Source: Bradyrhizobiaceae bacterium
GTDB lineage: Bacteria > Pseudomonadota > Alphaproteobacteria > Rhizobiales > Xanthobacteraceae
Assembly: GCA_003963145.1 (NCBI GenBank)
Contig: RXJJ01000003.1
Span: forward strand, 486,146 to 550,145
Direction: 5' to 3'
DNA: 64,000 nucleotides
Shown here: positions 9,994-19,763 of the stretch, piece after piece
Position numbering within the stretch: the stretch's first letter is position 1
How the letters are laid out: each line of letters begins with the position of its first letter
Program-made: the position numbers and the translations under genes
Notes under the pieces: model-generated
What the model was told of the DNA's origin: nothing
The model's database searches: none
Seen by the model: the letters and a program-made list of their open reading frames with translations, nothing else

Positions 9994-10030
9994 TTGTTTT
10001 ACTCCTGATTGGATGAGGTTGTGCGCGAAA

Positions 10031-10528
<498 letters not shown>

Positions 10529-10748
10529 TGATGATCTGATGGGCGGGCGTGAATTATGGCCAAATTGTCGCGCTCAAAAAATCGGCAGATACGATTAATA
10601 TTTAAGCGCAACCGGACATTCGACATAATCCTGCCTAGCCGAAGGGCAGAACATTACCAAACGGAAGCGGAATCGGGATTTTTCTACTCTCAGGTGCAAC
10701 TCTGCACCGCCCCCGGAGGCGGGCGGCCCCTAGCGCCGTCCTATCGCG
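10529..10748. other. upstream regulatory region between the two PII genes
   Basis: About 220 bases between the glnK promoter and the stop of the upstream PII gene. It contains an AT-rich part (10550-10640), where an enhancer for the sigma-54 promoter would be expected, a short palindrome GGTGCA-N4-TGCACC near 10693-10708, and a GC-rich hairpin-like segment next to the PII stop that could terminate that gene. No coding region is visible. Confidence 0.4.
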
Positions 10749-11123
<375 letters not shown>

Positions 11124-11218
11124 TTATGCCAGCAACCGGCGAGCCTTTTACAGTCCTGTTCTACCGATGCAGGCTGTCTTGGCAAGTAAGGCGGGTTCCG
11201 GGGCGGAAACCGGCGGGG

Positions 11219-12076
11219 TCAGCCGCGCCGCTCGCGGATCGAGCCTTCCTGGGCCACGGAGGCGACCAGTGTGCCGTCGGGTTTGAAAATAAGGCCGCGC
11301 GTCAGCGCGCGCCCCGCGCGCGCATTGGGGCTGTCCTGGCTGTAGAGCAGCCATTCATCGGCGCGGAACGGGCGGTGAAACCACATCGCATGATCGAGGC
11401 TCGCCGCCGTGACCTTGTTTTCAAACACCGTGCGGCCATAGCGCGTGAGCGAGGCGTCGAGCAGCGAAAAGTCGGAGGCGTAAGCGAGTGCGCACAGATG
11501 CAGGGCCGGATCGTCGGGCAGCTTTGACACCGCCTTGATCCAGATATGCATGCGCCCGTCGGGAAATTTCTTGCCGAGATAGCGCTCGAACTCCACCGGG
11601 CGCAATTCGATCGGCCGCTCGGATTCATAGTATCGGCGTACAAAATCCGGCATGCGGTCGAGCGGCATCTTCCTGCGCTCGTCGGCGAGCTGCTCCGGCG
11701 GCGGCACGACCGGCATTTTTTCTTCGTGCTCGAAGACGCTGTCTTCCTCGGCATGAAACGACACCATCATCGAGAAGATGATGTTGCCGTGCTGGATCGC
11801 GCTGACGCGCCGTGTCGAATAGCTCTTGCCGTCGCGCAATCGTTCGACCTGATAGATGATCGGCACTTTCGGATCGCCCGCCAGGATGAAGTAGCAATGC
11901 AGCGAATGCGGCATGCGGCCCTGGACAGTGCGGCAGGAGGCGACGAGTGCCTGACCGATCACCTGACCGCCGAACACGCGCTGCCATGTTGTCTGCGGAC
12001 TGACGCCGCGAAACAGGTTCACCTCAAGCTGTTCAAGGTCAAGAATGGAAAGAAGATCGGACAGGCCGCTCGACAT
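11219..12076 (-). CDS. tesB: acyl-CoA thioesterase II
   Basis: A 285-residue double-hotdog thioesterase hydrolysing acyl-CoAs to free fatty acids and CoA in the cytosol. Landmarks: DLEQLEVNLFRG, VFGGQVIGQALVA, SLHCYFILAGDP, GKSYSTRRVSAIQHG in the first hotdog, and LCALAYASDFSLLDASL, SLDHAMWFHRPFRADEWLLY plus the terminal AQEGSIRER in the second. The frame is open for 27 more codons upstream, but the start at 12076 gives the normal TesB N-terminus. It is divergent from the FAD hydroxylase gene with about 110 bp between. Confidence 0.93.
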   Translation of the reverse strand: MSSGLSDLLSILDLEQLEVNLFRGVSPQTTWQRVFGGQVIGQALVASCRTVQGRMPHSLHCYFILAGDPKVPIIYQVERLRDGKSYSTRRVSAIQHGNIIFSMMVSFHAEEDSVFEHEEKMPVVPPPEQLADERRKMPLDRMPDFVRRYYESERPIELRPVEFERYLGKKFPDGRMHIWIKAVSKLPDDPALHLCALAYASDFSLLDASLTRYGRTVFENKVTAASLDHAMWFHRPFRADEWLLYSQDSPNARAGRALTRGLIFKPDGTLVASVAQEGSIRERRG

Positions 12077-12195
12077 CAATGTTCCAGTAAAAGCCGCTAC
12101 GATGACGTTAAGCACATGCGGATCGCGATTTCCGCATGGCGGCAAACCCTGATACAACGCGGCCGTCGAGACAAGGGCGACGGATGCAGGGCACC

Positions 12196-13413
12196 ATGGC
12201 GCAGCGCGGGATAGTTATCGGTGGTGGAGCATTCGCGGGCCTTGCCCTGGCGCTCGCGTTTCGTCAGGGACTTGGCCCGGCGACACCCATTATTGTCGCC
12301 GATCCGGCGCTGGCGACGCAGCCAAGCGCCGATCCCCGTGCCTCTGCCATCGTTGCCGCCTGCCGCCGCCTGTTCGAAGTGCTCGGCGTGTGGGAGGCGG
12401 TTGCGGGTGATGCGCAGCCGATTCTCGACATGGTGGTGACCGACAGCAAACTCGACGACGCCACCCGCCCGGCCTTCCTGACCTTCACAGGGGATGTCGC
12501 GCCGGGCGAGCCGTTCGCGCATATGGTGGAGAACCGCCGTCTGATCGACGCGCTGGTGGCGCGCGCGGCGAGCGAAGGCGTCGAATTGCGCCCGCTCGGC
12601 GTCACCGGGTTCGATACGCATTCCGACGGCATCAAGGCGCGCCTGAGCGACGGCTCGTCCGTCGACGCCGCGCTGCTTGTCGCGGCCGATGGCGCACGCT
12701 CCAAACTGCGCGAGCGCGCAGGCATCGCGACCCATGGATGGGACTACAATCAGTCGGGCATCGTGGTGACCGTCTCCCATGAGCGGGATCATCACGGGCG
12801 GGCCGAGGAGCACTTTCTGCCTTCAGGACCGTTCGCGATCCTGCCGCTCAAAGGCAACCGCTCGTCGCTGGTCTGGACCGAAACCCGCGCCGCGGCCGCG
12901 CGCATCGCCGCTTTGCCGGACGATGAATTTCATGAGGAGCTTGAAAAGCGGTTCGGCCTGCATCTGGGCGAAGTGAAGGCCATCGGCAAACCGCGCGCGT
13001 TTCCGCTCGGCTATTTCGTCGCGCGCTCTTTCATCGGCGAGCGTCTGGCGCTGGTCGGCGATGCCGCGCACGTCATCCATCCCATCGCGGGGCAGGGTCT
13101 CAATATGGGGCTGAAGGATGTCGCGGCGCTGGCGGAGGTCGTTGTCGATGCCGCGCGGCTCGGGCTCGATTTCGGCGAGGCCGGCGTGCTGGAGCGCTAC
13201 CAGCGCTGGCGGCGCTTCGACACCGTGGCGATGGGTGTCGCCACCAATGCGCTGAACGGGCTGTTCTCGAACGAATCGACGCTGCTCCGAAGCGTGCGCG
13301 ATATCGGGCTTGGCCTTGTCGATCGGGTGCCGCCGCTGAAAAGCGCATTCATTCGCCAGGCAGCCGGGTTGACCGGCGAGGTGCCGCGGTTGCTGCGCGG
13401 CGAAGCGCTTTAA
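12196..13413 (+). CDS. UbiH/UbiF-family FAD-dependent hydroxylase
   Basis: A roughly 405-residue flavoprotein monooxygenase of the UbiH/UbiF/COQ6 family that hydroxylates the ring of ubiquinone intermediates. The dinucleotide-binding motif IVIGGGAFAGLALAL is at the N-terminus, and the family signature LVGDAAHVIHPIAGQGLNMGLKDV, given here as a landmark, lies near residue 290. The ring position cannot be assigned from sequence. Three ATGs are possible (12136, 12184, 12196); 12196 puts the usual handful of residues before the FAD motif. The 3' end overlaps the convergent HAD gene by 4 bases. Confidence 0.87.
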   Translation: MAQRGIVIGGGAFAGLALALAFRQGLGPATPIIVADPALATQPSADPRASAIVAACRRLFEVLGVWEAVAGDAQPILDMVVTDSKLDDATRPAFLTFTGDVAPGEPFAHMVENRRLIDALVARAASEGVELRPLGVTGFDTHSDGIKARLSDGSSVDAALLVAADGARSKLRERAGIATHGWDYNQSGIVVTVSHERDHHGRAEEHFLPSGPFAILPLKGNRSSLVWTETRAAAARIAALPDDEFHEELEKRFGLHLGEVKAIGKPRAFPLGYFVARSFIGERLALVGDAAHVIHPIAGQGLNMGLKDVAALAEVVVDAARLGLDFGEAGVLERYQRWRRFDTVAMGVATNALNGLFSNESTLLRSVRDIGLGLVDRVPPLKSAFIRQAAGLTGEVPRLLRGEAL

Positions 13414-14045
13414 CGATGGCCGCACAGTTCGCGGACAATGTCCTCGGGTGACGTGAACAGGAAGGCCGGTGAAAGCTTCCGCAGCGCCTCGGCGGTGTTG
13501 TAGCCCCAGCTGACGGCGCCGAAATCCATTCCGGTCACGCCCGCCGCTTCGCTGTCTCGGATTTCGTCACCGATATAAATGGCGTCGCTTGGCTGAACCT
13601 TCAGCGTCCGCAGCACGCGACGGAACTTCTTCGCCTTGCCGCCGAGCGATGCACCGCAATCATAAAAGGACATCAGCGCCGCGGCCTCGCCGAGCGAGTG
13701 ACGGACATTCGCCTCGGAATCCGAACTGACCATGGCGAGCGTGATGCCCGCCGCATGCAGCCGCCGCAGCATTTCGTCCGCGCCCGGAAACAGCGTGATC
13801 TCGTGCAGCGCGGCCGATTTCATCGCCCGCATATCACGGGTGATGCCGGGCAGCCGCCAGCGCGACACGCCAAGCGCGGCGAAAATTTCCTGAAGCGTCT
13901 TGGCGCGCAGGTTCTCGACGTCACCCGGCGGCACGCGTTTCAGCCGGTTTTTGTCCGCGACAACATCGAGCGCCCGCAGGAACCAGGGGAAGCTGTTGGA
14001 CAGAGTCCCGTCGAGATCGAAGATGGCGAGGCGATAACGGACCAT
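13410..14045 (-). CDS. HAD-family hydrolase, phosphoglycolate phosphatase-like
   Basis: A 211-residue HAD phosphatase. Motif I is DLDGTLSNS (nucleophile and acid Asp residues 10 and 12), motif II is the S/T in MVSSDSEANV near residue 105, motif III is the Lys in GGKAKKF, and motif IV is IYIGDEIRDSEAA near 170. A helical cap between motifs I and II places it in the Gph/PGP-like subfamily. The physiological substrate is not deducible. It follows the small Trm112 gene in the same direction. Confidence 0.87.
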   Translation of the reverse strand: MVRYRLAIFDLDGTLSNSFPWFLRALDVVADKNRLKRVPPGDVENLRAKTLQEIFAALGVSRWRLPGITRDMRAMKSAALHEITLFPGADEMLRRLHAAGITLAMVSSDSEANVRHSLGEAAALMSFYDCGASLGGKAKKFRRVLRTLKVQPSDAIYIGDEIRDSEAAGVTGMDFGAVSWGYNTAEALRKLSPAFLFTSPEDIVRELCGHR

Positions 14046-14090
14046 GAAGCGATAGAAATATGAGGGGCACGGCTTTTTGCGGGCGAAGCG

Positions 14091-14288
14091 TCAGCTGATC
14101 TTGCGCGCTTCTTCAGGCAGCATGATCGGAATGCCGTCGCGGATCGGATAGGCCAGTTTCGCCGCGCGTGAAATCAATTCCTGCGCGGCAGCATCATATT
14201 CCAGCCGGCTCTTGGTCAGCGGACAAACCAGAATTTCCAGAAGTTTCGGATCGACTGCGTCGGGGCGCTCTGAGGCCGGTGTCGTCAT
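14091..14288 (-). CDS. Trm112-family protein
   Basis: A 65-residue protein of the Trm112/UPF0434 (YcaR) family, with [43 protein letters not shown]. In eukaryotes Trm112 activates methyltransferases; the bacterial role is less clear. Only one cysteine of the zinc-binding set (the VCPLTK Cys) remains, as in many bacterial members. It is 62 bp downstream of the Lon-domain gene on the same strand and probably co-transcribed with it and with the thioredoxin gene further upstream. Confidence 0.88.
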   Translation of the reverse strand: MTTPASERPDAVDPKLLEILVCPLTKSRLEYDAAAQELISRAAKLAYPIRDGIPIMLPEEARKIS

Positions 14289-14350
14289 CGGATGCCTTGA
14301 ATGAAACGGATGAACGAAACTAAAACGGCGGCGCGGGACAGATCAACGCC

Positions 14351-15025
14351 TTATTGCAGCGTGGAGTCGCCCGGCGTCTGTTTCTTGGCCAGTTCCATCT
14401 GCGTCACCGCGATCAGGATTTCGGCGCGGGTCTTGAGATCCGGCGCTTCCAGCAGCGCCTGTTTCTCGGCGACGCCATAGGGTGACATCATCGCCAGCGC
14501 ATTCACCAGCGCTTCGTTGGGCGCGGCGTTGATGCCGTCCCAGTCAACCTTCAGTTCGTTGGCTTTCAGAAAGTCGGTCAGCGCGTCGAGCACCGCCTGA
14601 CGGTTGACTTCATCCTCGCCCTTGCGCGCGGTGAAATCGTCCACGAAGGAAAAGAAGTCGACCTTGCACTGGCGATAGGGCGTCAGCACCTTCAATTCCT
14701 CGACCACCTTGAATCGCGCGATGCCGGTGAGTTCGAGCACATAGCGCCCGTCGCCGGTCTCGGCGAACTGGGTGATGCGCCCGGCGCAGCCGATGCGAAA
14801 CAGCGAGGGCGCGGCCTCGCTGCGCGAATGGGTCGTGTCGGGCTGGATCATGCCGACGATGCGGTGCCCGTCGCGCAGACTGTCGTCGATCATTTCCAGA
14901 TAGCGCGGCTCGAAAATGTTCAACGGCATCTGTCCGCGCGGCAGCAGCAGCGCGCCGGCCAGCGGAAACACCGGAACGATTTCCGGAAGGTCGCCGGGTC
15001 CGCGATATTCGGCATTGATCGGCAT
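14351..15025 (-). CDS. LON-domain (peptidase substrate-binding) protein
   Basis: A 224-residue stand-alone Lon N-terminal domain, without ATPase or protease parts. Typical features are the start PEIVPVFPLAGALLLPRGQMPLNIFEPRYLEMI, shown as landmark in pieces (VFPLAGALLLP and NIFEPRYLEM), then IGMIQPD-like VGMIQPDT, GCAGRITQFAETGDGRY and the LTGIARFKV segment. Such proteins are thought to bind unfolded or degradable substrates, but their partner is unknown. It lies directly downstream of the CnoX-type gene (47-bp gap), which suggests a shared protein-quality-control transcription unit. Confidence 0.9.
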   Translation of the reverse strand: MPINAEYRGPGDLPEIVPVFPLAGALLLPRGQMPLNIFEPRYLEMIDDSLRDGHRIVGMIQPDTTHSRSEAAPSLFRIGCAGRITQFAETGDGRYVLELTGIARFKVVEELKVLTPYRQCKVDFFSFVDDFTARKGEDEVNRQAVLDALTDFLKANELKVDWDGINAAPNEALVNALAMMSPYGVAEKQALLEAPDLKTRAEILIAVTQMELAKKQTPGDSTLQ

Positions 15026-15072
15026 CCGGTTTTCACTCTCGCGTGTGATCGCCTTTGTCCGGCGGAAGTTGC

Positions 15073-15990
15073 TTACGAGAACAGGATCGTCGACAGCCGC
15101 TTGCGGCCCTCGACGGTGGCGTCGTCATCGCCGCCCCACGCCTCGAAGAACTGCACCAGCTGCTTGCGTGCGCCGTCGTCATTCCACTTGCGGTCGCGCT
15201 TGACGATTTCGAGCAGCTGCTCGGCGGCTTGCGTGCGTTTGTTGGCGGCGTTGAGCGCGGTGGCAAGATCGAAACGCGCCTGATGGTCGAGCGGATCGGC
15301 CGCGACCTTTTTCTCAAGTTCGTCCGCCGGCCCGACATCCTGGGCCTGTTCGGCAAGATCGAGCATGATCTGGACTGCGGAAATCGCGGCATCGTTGCGT
15401 TTGGATTCCGGCACCATCGCCAGCGTCTGCTTGGCCTGCTCCAGCGCGCCCGCCTGAACGTAGCAGCGCGCGAGACCCGCGATCGCAGGAATGCTGGCGC
15501 TGTCCTCGCTGAGCGCCTGCGCGTAGAGCGAGGCGGCGGTGGCGGCGTCGCCCTCGGCGAGCAGGGCCGCGGCTTCCTCGAGAAGATCGGCGGTGCCGCC
15601 TGCGGGTACGCCCTGCGTCAGCTTGTCGATGAAGGCGTTGACCTGGCCTTCGGGCAGCGCCCCCATGAAGCCATCGGCGGGCTGTCCGTTGACGAAGGCG
15701 ATCACGGCGGGGATCGACTGAATGCCCATCTGGCCCGGGATCGCCGGATGCTCGTCGATATTCATTTTCACGAGCTTGACCTTGCCCTTGGCGGCCCGCA
15801 CCGACTTCTCAAGGATCGGGGTGAGCTGTTTGCAGGGTCCGCACCACGGCGCCCAGAAGTCGATCAGCACCGGCTGGCGCTTCGATTCCTCGATCACGTC
15901 CTTCACGAAGGACTGCGTGGTGGTGTCCTTGATGAGATCCGACGGGGCCGCGCCGGTGGCCGCGTCGCCGCTTTGCTCGATGATGGTCAA
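15073..15990 (-). CDS. cnoX: thioredoxin-TPR co-chaperone, CnoX/YbbN type
   Basis: A 305-residue protein with a thioredoxin domain (about 30-135) followed by tetratricopeptide-like helices (about 150-305). The active site is CGPC in FWAPWCGPCKQLTP, so unlike E. coli CnoX (SXXC) both cysteines are present and redox activity is possible. The YbbN/CnoX family protects proteins during oxidative stress and passes them to chaperones. It heads the unit Trx-TPR, Lon-domain, Trm112, HAD on the minus strand. Confidence 0.9.
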   Translation of the reverse strand: MTIIEQSGDAATGAAPSDLIKDTTTQSFVKDVIEESKRQPVLIDFWAPWCGPCKQLTPILEKSVRAAKGKVKLVKMNIDEHPAIPGQMGIQSIPAVIAFVNGQPADGFMGALPEGQVNAFIDKLTQGVPAGGTADLLEEAAALLAEGDAATAASLYAQALSEDSASIPAIAGLARCYVQAGALEQAKQTLAMVPESKRNDAAISAVQIMLDLAEQAQDVGPADELEKKVAADPLDHQARFDLATALNAANKRTQAAEQLLEIVKRDRKWNDDGARKQLVQFFEAWGGDDDATVEGRKRLSTILFS

Positions 15991-16251
15991 TGTGATCCTC
16001 GCTGGGGCATTCAGGACTTAGGCCGCTGTCTAGCATGCCGACACCATAAATGGCGGGCATGGGCGTGATTTTCAATCGCGGCGGAGCGCGGGACGGCTCG
16101 CGAAAACCTTCGGGAACATGGATTTGGACGGGAAAAGCGCCAAAACGACCCGAAAAATAGACCTGCTTTCAGGGGCCTCGCGGTGTTGCATTGCCGGGCC
16201 GGTTTTGGCATAGGTGTCCGCCCGGGGCCTGAGGCCCCGAATTTCTGCGAT

Positions 16252-16326
<75 letters not shown>

Positions 16327-16389
16327 GAACTTCAAGCCGTCCGTTTGAAGCTTGGCAATCCGAAGCTTGCGAGTTTGAATTTTCAGGAT

Positions 16390-16410
16390 GAGCCGCCGCG
16401 AGGCGGCTTT
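16390..16410 (+). terminator. intrinsic terminator after tRNA-Gly
   Basis: AGCCGCC-GCGA-GGCGGCT followed by TT lies between the tRNA-Gly gene and the convergent DUF2239 gene. The stem is perfect and could serve transcripts from both sides. Confidence 0.7.
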
Positions 16411-16422
16411 CCTGTATTCGCT

Positions 16423-16980
16423 TTATTTTTCGAAGGCGCGCTGCGCCAGCGTCCTTGCATGGTCGCGGATGTCGCGCGGCCAGCTTTCCGTGAGCGCATG
16501 AAAGCGCGTGTCCTCGTTCGCGAACAAGGCGCGCAGCGCCTCTTCATAATGAGGCGCGTTTCCCGCCATCGCGGTGATGAAGCGATACGCGGATTCCTGC
16601 GCCGTGCGCTTTGCATCCGCGCCGCTTTTTCGCGCCTCCTCGATCAGCTTGCGGATTGCGACCGACGCGCCGCCGGGCTGTTTCGCCAGCCACTCCCAGT
16701 GCCGCGGCAGTAGCGTGATCTCGCGGGCGATGACACCGAGCTTCGGCCGCCCCGGCCCACGCGGCGTCTCTTTCGCCTCGTCGGCTGGCGGCAGTTTCGC
16801 GTGAACGTCCGCGGCCGATCCGCGCAGATCGATCTCGACCGGCTGGCTGGTCTTGCTGTCGAAGGCGAGAATTTGCGCGTCGGGGCAGTTCTCCAGATAG
16901 ACTTTGATCTCCTTCGCCGCCGAAGCGAGGGGACCAGAGGAAATGCAGTGATTCCCGTCGAAGGCGATAATTTCGGACAT
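16423..16980 (-). CDS. DUF2239 family protein
   Basis: A 185-residue protein of DUF2239, function unknown. It begins IIAFDGNHCISSGPLASAA and has a conserved central segment RGPGRPKLGVIAREITLLPRHWEWL, quoted in part (GRPKLGVIAREITLLPRHW), followed by an Ala/Lys-rich helical part ending LAQRAFEK. The GRPKLGV pattern and the basic helices have made some annotators suspect nucleic-acid contact, but nothing here proves it. The upstream region carries two copies of ACCCGGAT that could be an operator. Confidence 0.85.
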   Translation of the reverse strand: MSEIIAFDGNHCISSGPLASAAKEIKVYLENCPDAQILAFDSKTSQPVEIDLRGSAADVHAKLPPADEAKETPRGPGRPKLGVIAREITLLPRHWEWLAKQPGGASVAIRKLIEEARKSGADAKRTAQESAYRFITAMAGNAPHYEEALRALFANEDTRFHALTESWPRDIRDHARTLAQRAFEK

Positions 16981-17015
16981 CGAAACCTCAAGTATCTCAG
17001 CGTCAAAAGTATATT

Positions 17016-17052
17016 ACCCGGATGAATTATGCAGTGTCAATAATACCCGGAT
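17016..17052. promoter_or_regulatory. paired ACCCGGAT motif, possible operator
   Basis: Two direct copies of ACCCGGAT at 17016-17023 and 17045-17052, each inside an AT-rich context (TTACCCGGATGAA and ATACCCGGATAAA), lie between the divergent DUF2239 and DUF1810 genes. The spacing of 29 bp is close to three helical turns. This would suit binding of a dimeric repressor to both sites; no regulator is adjacent. Confidence 0.45.
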
Positions 17053-17123
17053 AAAAAAATTCGCCATCCCCGGTTGCGACCGAAGCCGTTCGCGGGCGTT
17101 AAGCTAGCGGCGAGGGAAGCGTC

Positions 17124-17540
17124 ATGAGTGCCGATCTCGATCGCTTTGTCGAAGCCCAGGCCCCGGTTTATCCGCAGGTGATTACGGAGCTGCGCGCGGG
17201 CAAAAAGCGCAGTCACTGGATGTGGTTCGTGTTTCCCCAGTTCGAGGGGCTCGGCCACAGCGCGATGGCGCAGCGCTATGCCATCACCTCGCGCGCCGAG
17301 GCGGCGCTTTATCTCGATCATCCGATTCTCGGCCCGCGGCTGCGCGAATGCACCGGCCTCGTCAACGCCATCGAAGGCAAATCCGTCTCCGAAATTTTCG
17401 GCTATCCTGACGATCTGAAATTCTGCTCCTCGATGACGCTGTTCGCGCACGCGACCTGCAAGTGCGATCTGTTCGTTGCCGCCGTCGAAAAATATTTTGG
17501 CGGCCGGTTCGATGAGGAGACGATGGCGCGGATCGCGTGA
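17124..17540 (+). CDS. DUF1810 family protein
   Basis: A 138-residue member of DUF1810, function unknown. It shows the family hallmarks: RFVEAQAPVYPQVITEL, GKKRSHWMWFVFPQFEGLGHS quoted as SHWMWFVFPQ, then YAITSRAEAALYLDHPILGPRL, ECTGLV and the SVSEIFGYPDDLKFCSSMTLF region with FCSSMTLF. The length is typical. Its 3' end overlaps or nearly abuts the YjbQ-family gene, so the two are probably co-transcribed. Confidence 0.9.
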   Translation: MSADLDRFVEAQAPVYPQVITELRAGKKRSHWMWFVFPQFEGLGHSAMAQRYAITSRAEAALYLDHPILGPRLRECTGLVNAIEGKSVSEIFGYPDDLKFCSSMTLFAHATCKCDLFVAAVEKYFGGRFDEETMARIA

Positions 17541-17554
17541 GGATCGGACAAGCA

Positions 17555-18031
17555 ATGGTGAAAACGGGCGACCGTCTCACGCAGCTGACAGTTGTCAAGC
17601 CTGACACGGTCGCGACGTCGGTTCTGACCGTCGAGACGTCCCGCTCCGGATTTTTCGACATCACGTCCGAGGCGCGGCAGTTTCTGCGCGAGGCAAAGGT
17701 GCGGACCGGCGCGCTGGTGCTGTTCGTGCGGCACACCTCGGCCTCGCTGACAATTCAGGAAAATGCCGACCCGGACGTGCTGAAAGACCTGACAACGGCG
17801 CTCGAGCGGCTCGCGCCCGAAAATGGCGGCTGGATCCACGATGCCGAAGGCCCGGACGACATGCCGGCGCATATAAGGACCATGCTCACATCGGTCACGC
17901 TGACGATTCCGGTCATCGACGGCGCCATGACGCTCGGCACCTGGCAGGGCATCTATCTCATCGAGCACCGTGCCCGCCCGCATCGGCGGGAGATCGTGTT
18001 GCAGTTTGCCGGATCGGGACAAAGCGCCTAA
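17555..18031 (+). CDS. YjbQ/UPF0047 family protein
   Basis: About 158 residues of the YjbQ (UPF0047) family, cytosolic proteins with reported weak thiamine-phosphate synthase activity. Conserved elements are ALVLFVRHTSASLTIQENADP, with the histidine of HTSASL, the region DDMPAHIRTMLTSVTLTIPV, and GTWQGIYLIEHR near the end. I place the start at the ATG at 17555; an alternative GTG at 17537 would overlap the DUF1810 stop codon. The 3' end overlaps the convergent SDR gene by 4 bases. Confidence 0.9.
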   Translation: MVKTGDRLTQLTVVKPDTVATSVLTVETSRSGFFDITSEARQFLREAKVRTGALVLFVRHTSASLTIQENADPDVLKDLTTALERLAPENGGWIHDAEGPDDMPAHIRTMLTSVTLTIPVIDGAMTLGTWQGIYLIEHRARPHRREIVLQFAGSGQSA

Positions 18032-18927
18032 CGCGCAGTCTTCATCATCGCTTCAAGCGGCGGCATCGGCATGACGCTGACGCCGGGTGGTGGCGCGTCG
18101 CTCTCCGGCACGAAGAAATCCGGCATCAGCGGCACGGACGGATCGACGCGATATTGGTCGAAGTCACGCACGCCCTCCGCATAGAGAATTTTATCGTCGA
18201 TGCAGAATTGTCCCGTGAGCGCGCGCGACGGCTTGGTGAGAATCGCATGTGCCGCGTCTGCCACGATGTCCGGCTTGCGGCTGGCACGCATCATGGCGTC
18301 GCCGCCGAGCAGGTTGCCGACAGCGGCGGTCGCGACGGTGGTGCGCGGCCACAGCGCATTCACCGCGATGCCGTCCTTTTTCAATTCGCCGGACAGTCCG
18401 AGCACGCACATGCTCATGCCGTATTTGGCGATGGTGTAGGCGGTCGAAAACGCGAACCATTTCGCGCTCATGTCGAGCGGCGGCGACATCATCAGAATGT
18501 GCGGGTTCTGCGCTTTCTTCAAATGCGGGATGCAGGTCTTCGAGACCAGAAACGTGCCGCGCGTATTGATCGCCATCATCAGGTCGAAGCGCTTCATCTC
18601 GGTGGCCTGCACCGGAGTGAGGCTGATCGCGCTGGCATTGTTGACGCAGATGTCGATGCCGCCGAATTCCTTCACCGCCTGATCGACGGCCGCGATCACC
18701 TGGGCCTCGTCGCGGATATCGCAGGCGACGGGCAGCGCGTTCCCACCAGCCGCGCGAATTTGCTCGGCGGCGGTGAAAATGGTGCCTTCGAGTTTCGGCT
18801 GCGGCGTTGTGGTCTTGGCCGCGATCACGAGGTTGGCGCCGTCGCGCGCGGCGCGCAGCGCGATGGCAAGGCCGATGCCCCGGCTGCCGCCGGAAATGAA
18901 CAGGGTCTTGCCTTTCAGCGTGGTCAT
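18028..18927 (-). CDS. short-chain dehydrogenase/reductase, HSDL2-like
   Basis: A 299-residue SDR. The cofactor motif SGGSRGIGLAIA begins near residue 10, NNASAI near 95 and the catalytic set is S (MMSPP region), Y in AYTIAKYGM with its K four residues later. The AAKTTTPQPKLEGTI segment after the Rossmann motif and the long C-terminus are typical of the subgroup related to hydroxysteroid dehydrogenase-like protein 2. The substrate is not deducible. The start at 18927 was preferred over an upstream ATG because it immediately precedes the Rossmann strand. Confidence 0.87.
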   Translation of the reverse strand: MTTLKGKTLFISGGSRGIGLAIALRAARDGANLVIAAKTTTPQPKLEGTIFTAAEQIRAAGGNALPVACDIRDEAQVIAAVDQAVKEFGGIDICVNNASAISLTPVQATEMKRFDLMMAINTRGTFLVSKTCIPHLKKAQNPHILMMSPPLDMSAKWFAFSTAYTIAKYGMSMCVLGLSGELKKDGIAVNALWPRTTVATAAVGNLLGGDAMMRASRKPDIVADAAHAILTKPSRALTGQFCIDDKILYAEGVRDFDQYRVDPSVPLMPDFFVPESDAPPPGVSVMPMPPLEAMMKTAR

Positions 18928-19007
18928 CGCATGCTTTCTTTGAACCGCACCCATGTCACGCGGCTTGGCCGTTGCCGATGGATTTGGTGGACCAATTATC
19001 CGGCGGG

Positions 19008-19763
19008 CTAGTCGGCTCTGTCGGAGATTTTGGATTTCGGCGCGGTCAGCTTGATTTTCGATGTGTGGTGCGGAGAAGGTTCACCTTTTGGCGGTTCGCC
19101 GCGGAAATACCATTTCTGCCAGCCTTCCTTTGCCGTCTCTGGATCATGCTCTTTCAGGGCTGCGTTGAATTTGTTTCGCGAGTCCCTGCAAGCGTTGAAC
19201 TGGTCGCGAATCTCCGGCGCGTCATCCAGCCGCAGAATCTCGGGTTCGACATTTTCCAGCTGCCGGTATCCGATCATGGTCAGAAAACAAAAGGGCTCGT
19301 CCTTTTTGAATTCCACAGCGCCGGGCCGGGTGAACAGCCAGTTCATCGTGAATGTGAACGGAATCCAGTCCGTTTCAATGATGCCGTCCAGCGGCGCAAT
19401 GCCGTCCTTGACAAGATTTGGCGCTCCGCGCGCCCAGATTCCGATCCCGGGCTCGGTGCGGAAGAGATAGCCCAGCTGAAACGTGAGAATTCCGTGTCCG
19501 AAATGCGAGGAGACCAGCTGGCCCTCGCGCCATGCAGGTTCGTCGACCTCGACCTTGATATCCCCAAGATTGTTTCCGCCGTTCCATTCGGCGCGGACTC
19601 CCGAAGGGCACAGCACGTCCCAACCCATCGAATTTGCAGTTGTCAGGGGAAGGCAGCGATAGGCAAACCGCTGATCCGTATTATCCATCCACGCGCGGTC
19701 GGAGCGGCCGGGCACGATGCGCGGCGCAGCTTTATAAATTTGATAACACGTCAATTGTCGCAA
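19008..19763 (-). CDS. DUF6065-like protein
   Basis: A 251-residue protein that I recognise as probably belonging to DUF6065, a family without a known activity. Conserved-looking blocks are LTCYQIY near the start, RFAYRCLPLTTANSMGWDVLCP quoted as RFAYRCLPL and GWDVLCP, SHFGHGILTFQLGYLFRT in part, and IETDWIPFTFTMNWLFTRPG in part. The C-terminal 30 residues are Lys/Pro-rich and probably disordered. No signal peptide or membrane segment is visible. It faces away from the polyproline peptide genes 470 bp to the right and may belong with them, but this is inference from position only. Confidence 0.6.
   Translation of the reverse strand: MRQLTCYQIYKAAPRIVPGRSDRAWMDNTDQRFAYRCLPLTTANSMGWDVLCPSGVRAEWNGGNNLGDIKVEVDEPAWREGQLVSSHFGHGILTFQLGYLFRTEPGIGIWARGAPNLVKDGIAPLDGIIETDWIPFTFTMNWLFTRPGAVEFKKDEPFCFLTMIGYRQLENVEPEILRLDDAPEIRDQFNACRDSRNKFNAALKEHDPETAKEGWQKWYFRGEPPKGEPSPHHTSKIKLTAPKSKISDRAD

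Noticed and set aside
8455-10008. 517-codon plus-strand frame opposite amtB
   Set aside because: Its composition (charged, repetitive) is the reverse complement of a membrane protein; amtB on the minus strand has all Amt motifs.
10693-10708. GGTGCA-N4-TGCACC as an NtrC binding site
   Set aside because: Half-sites are in the opposite order to the NtrC consensus (TGCAC...GTGCA with 5 bases between), so the match is not convincing; kept only as a palindrome.
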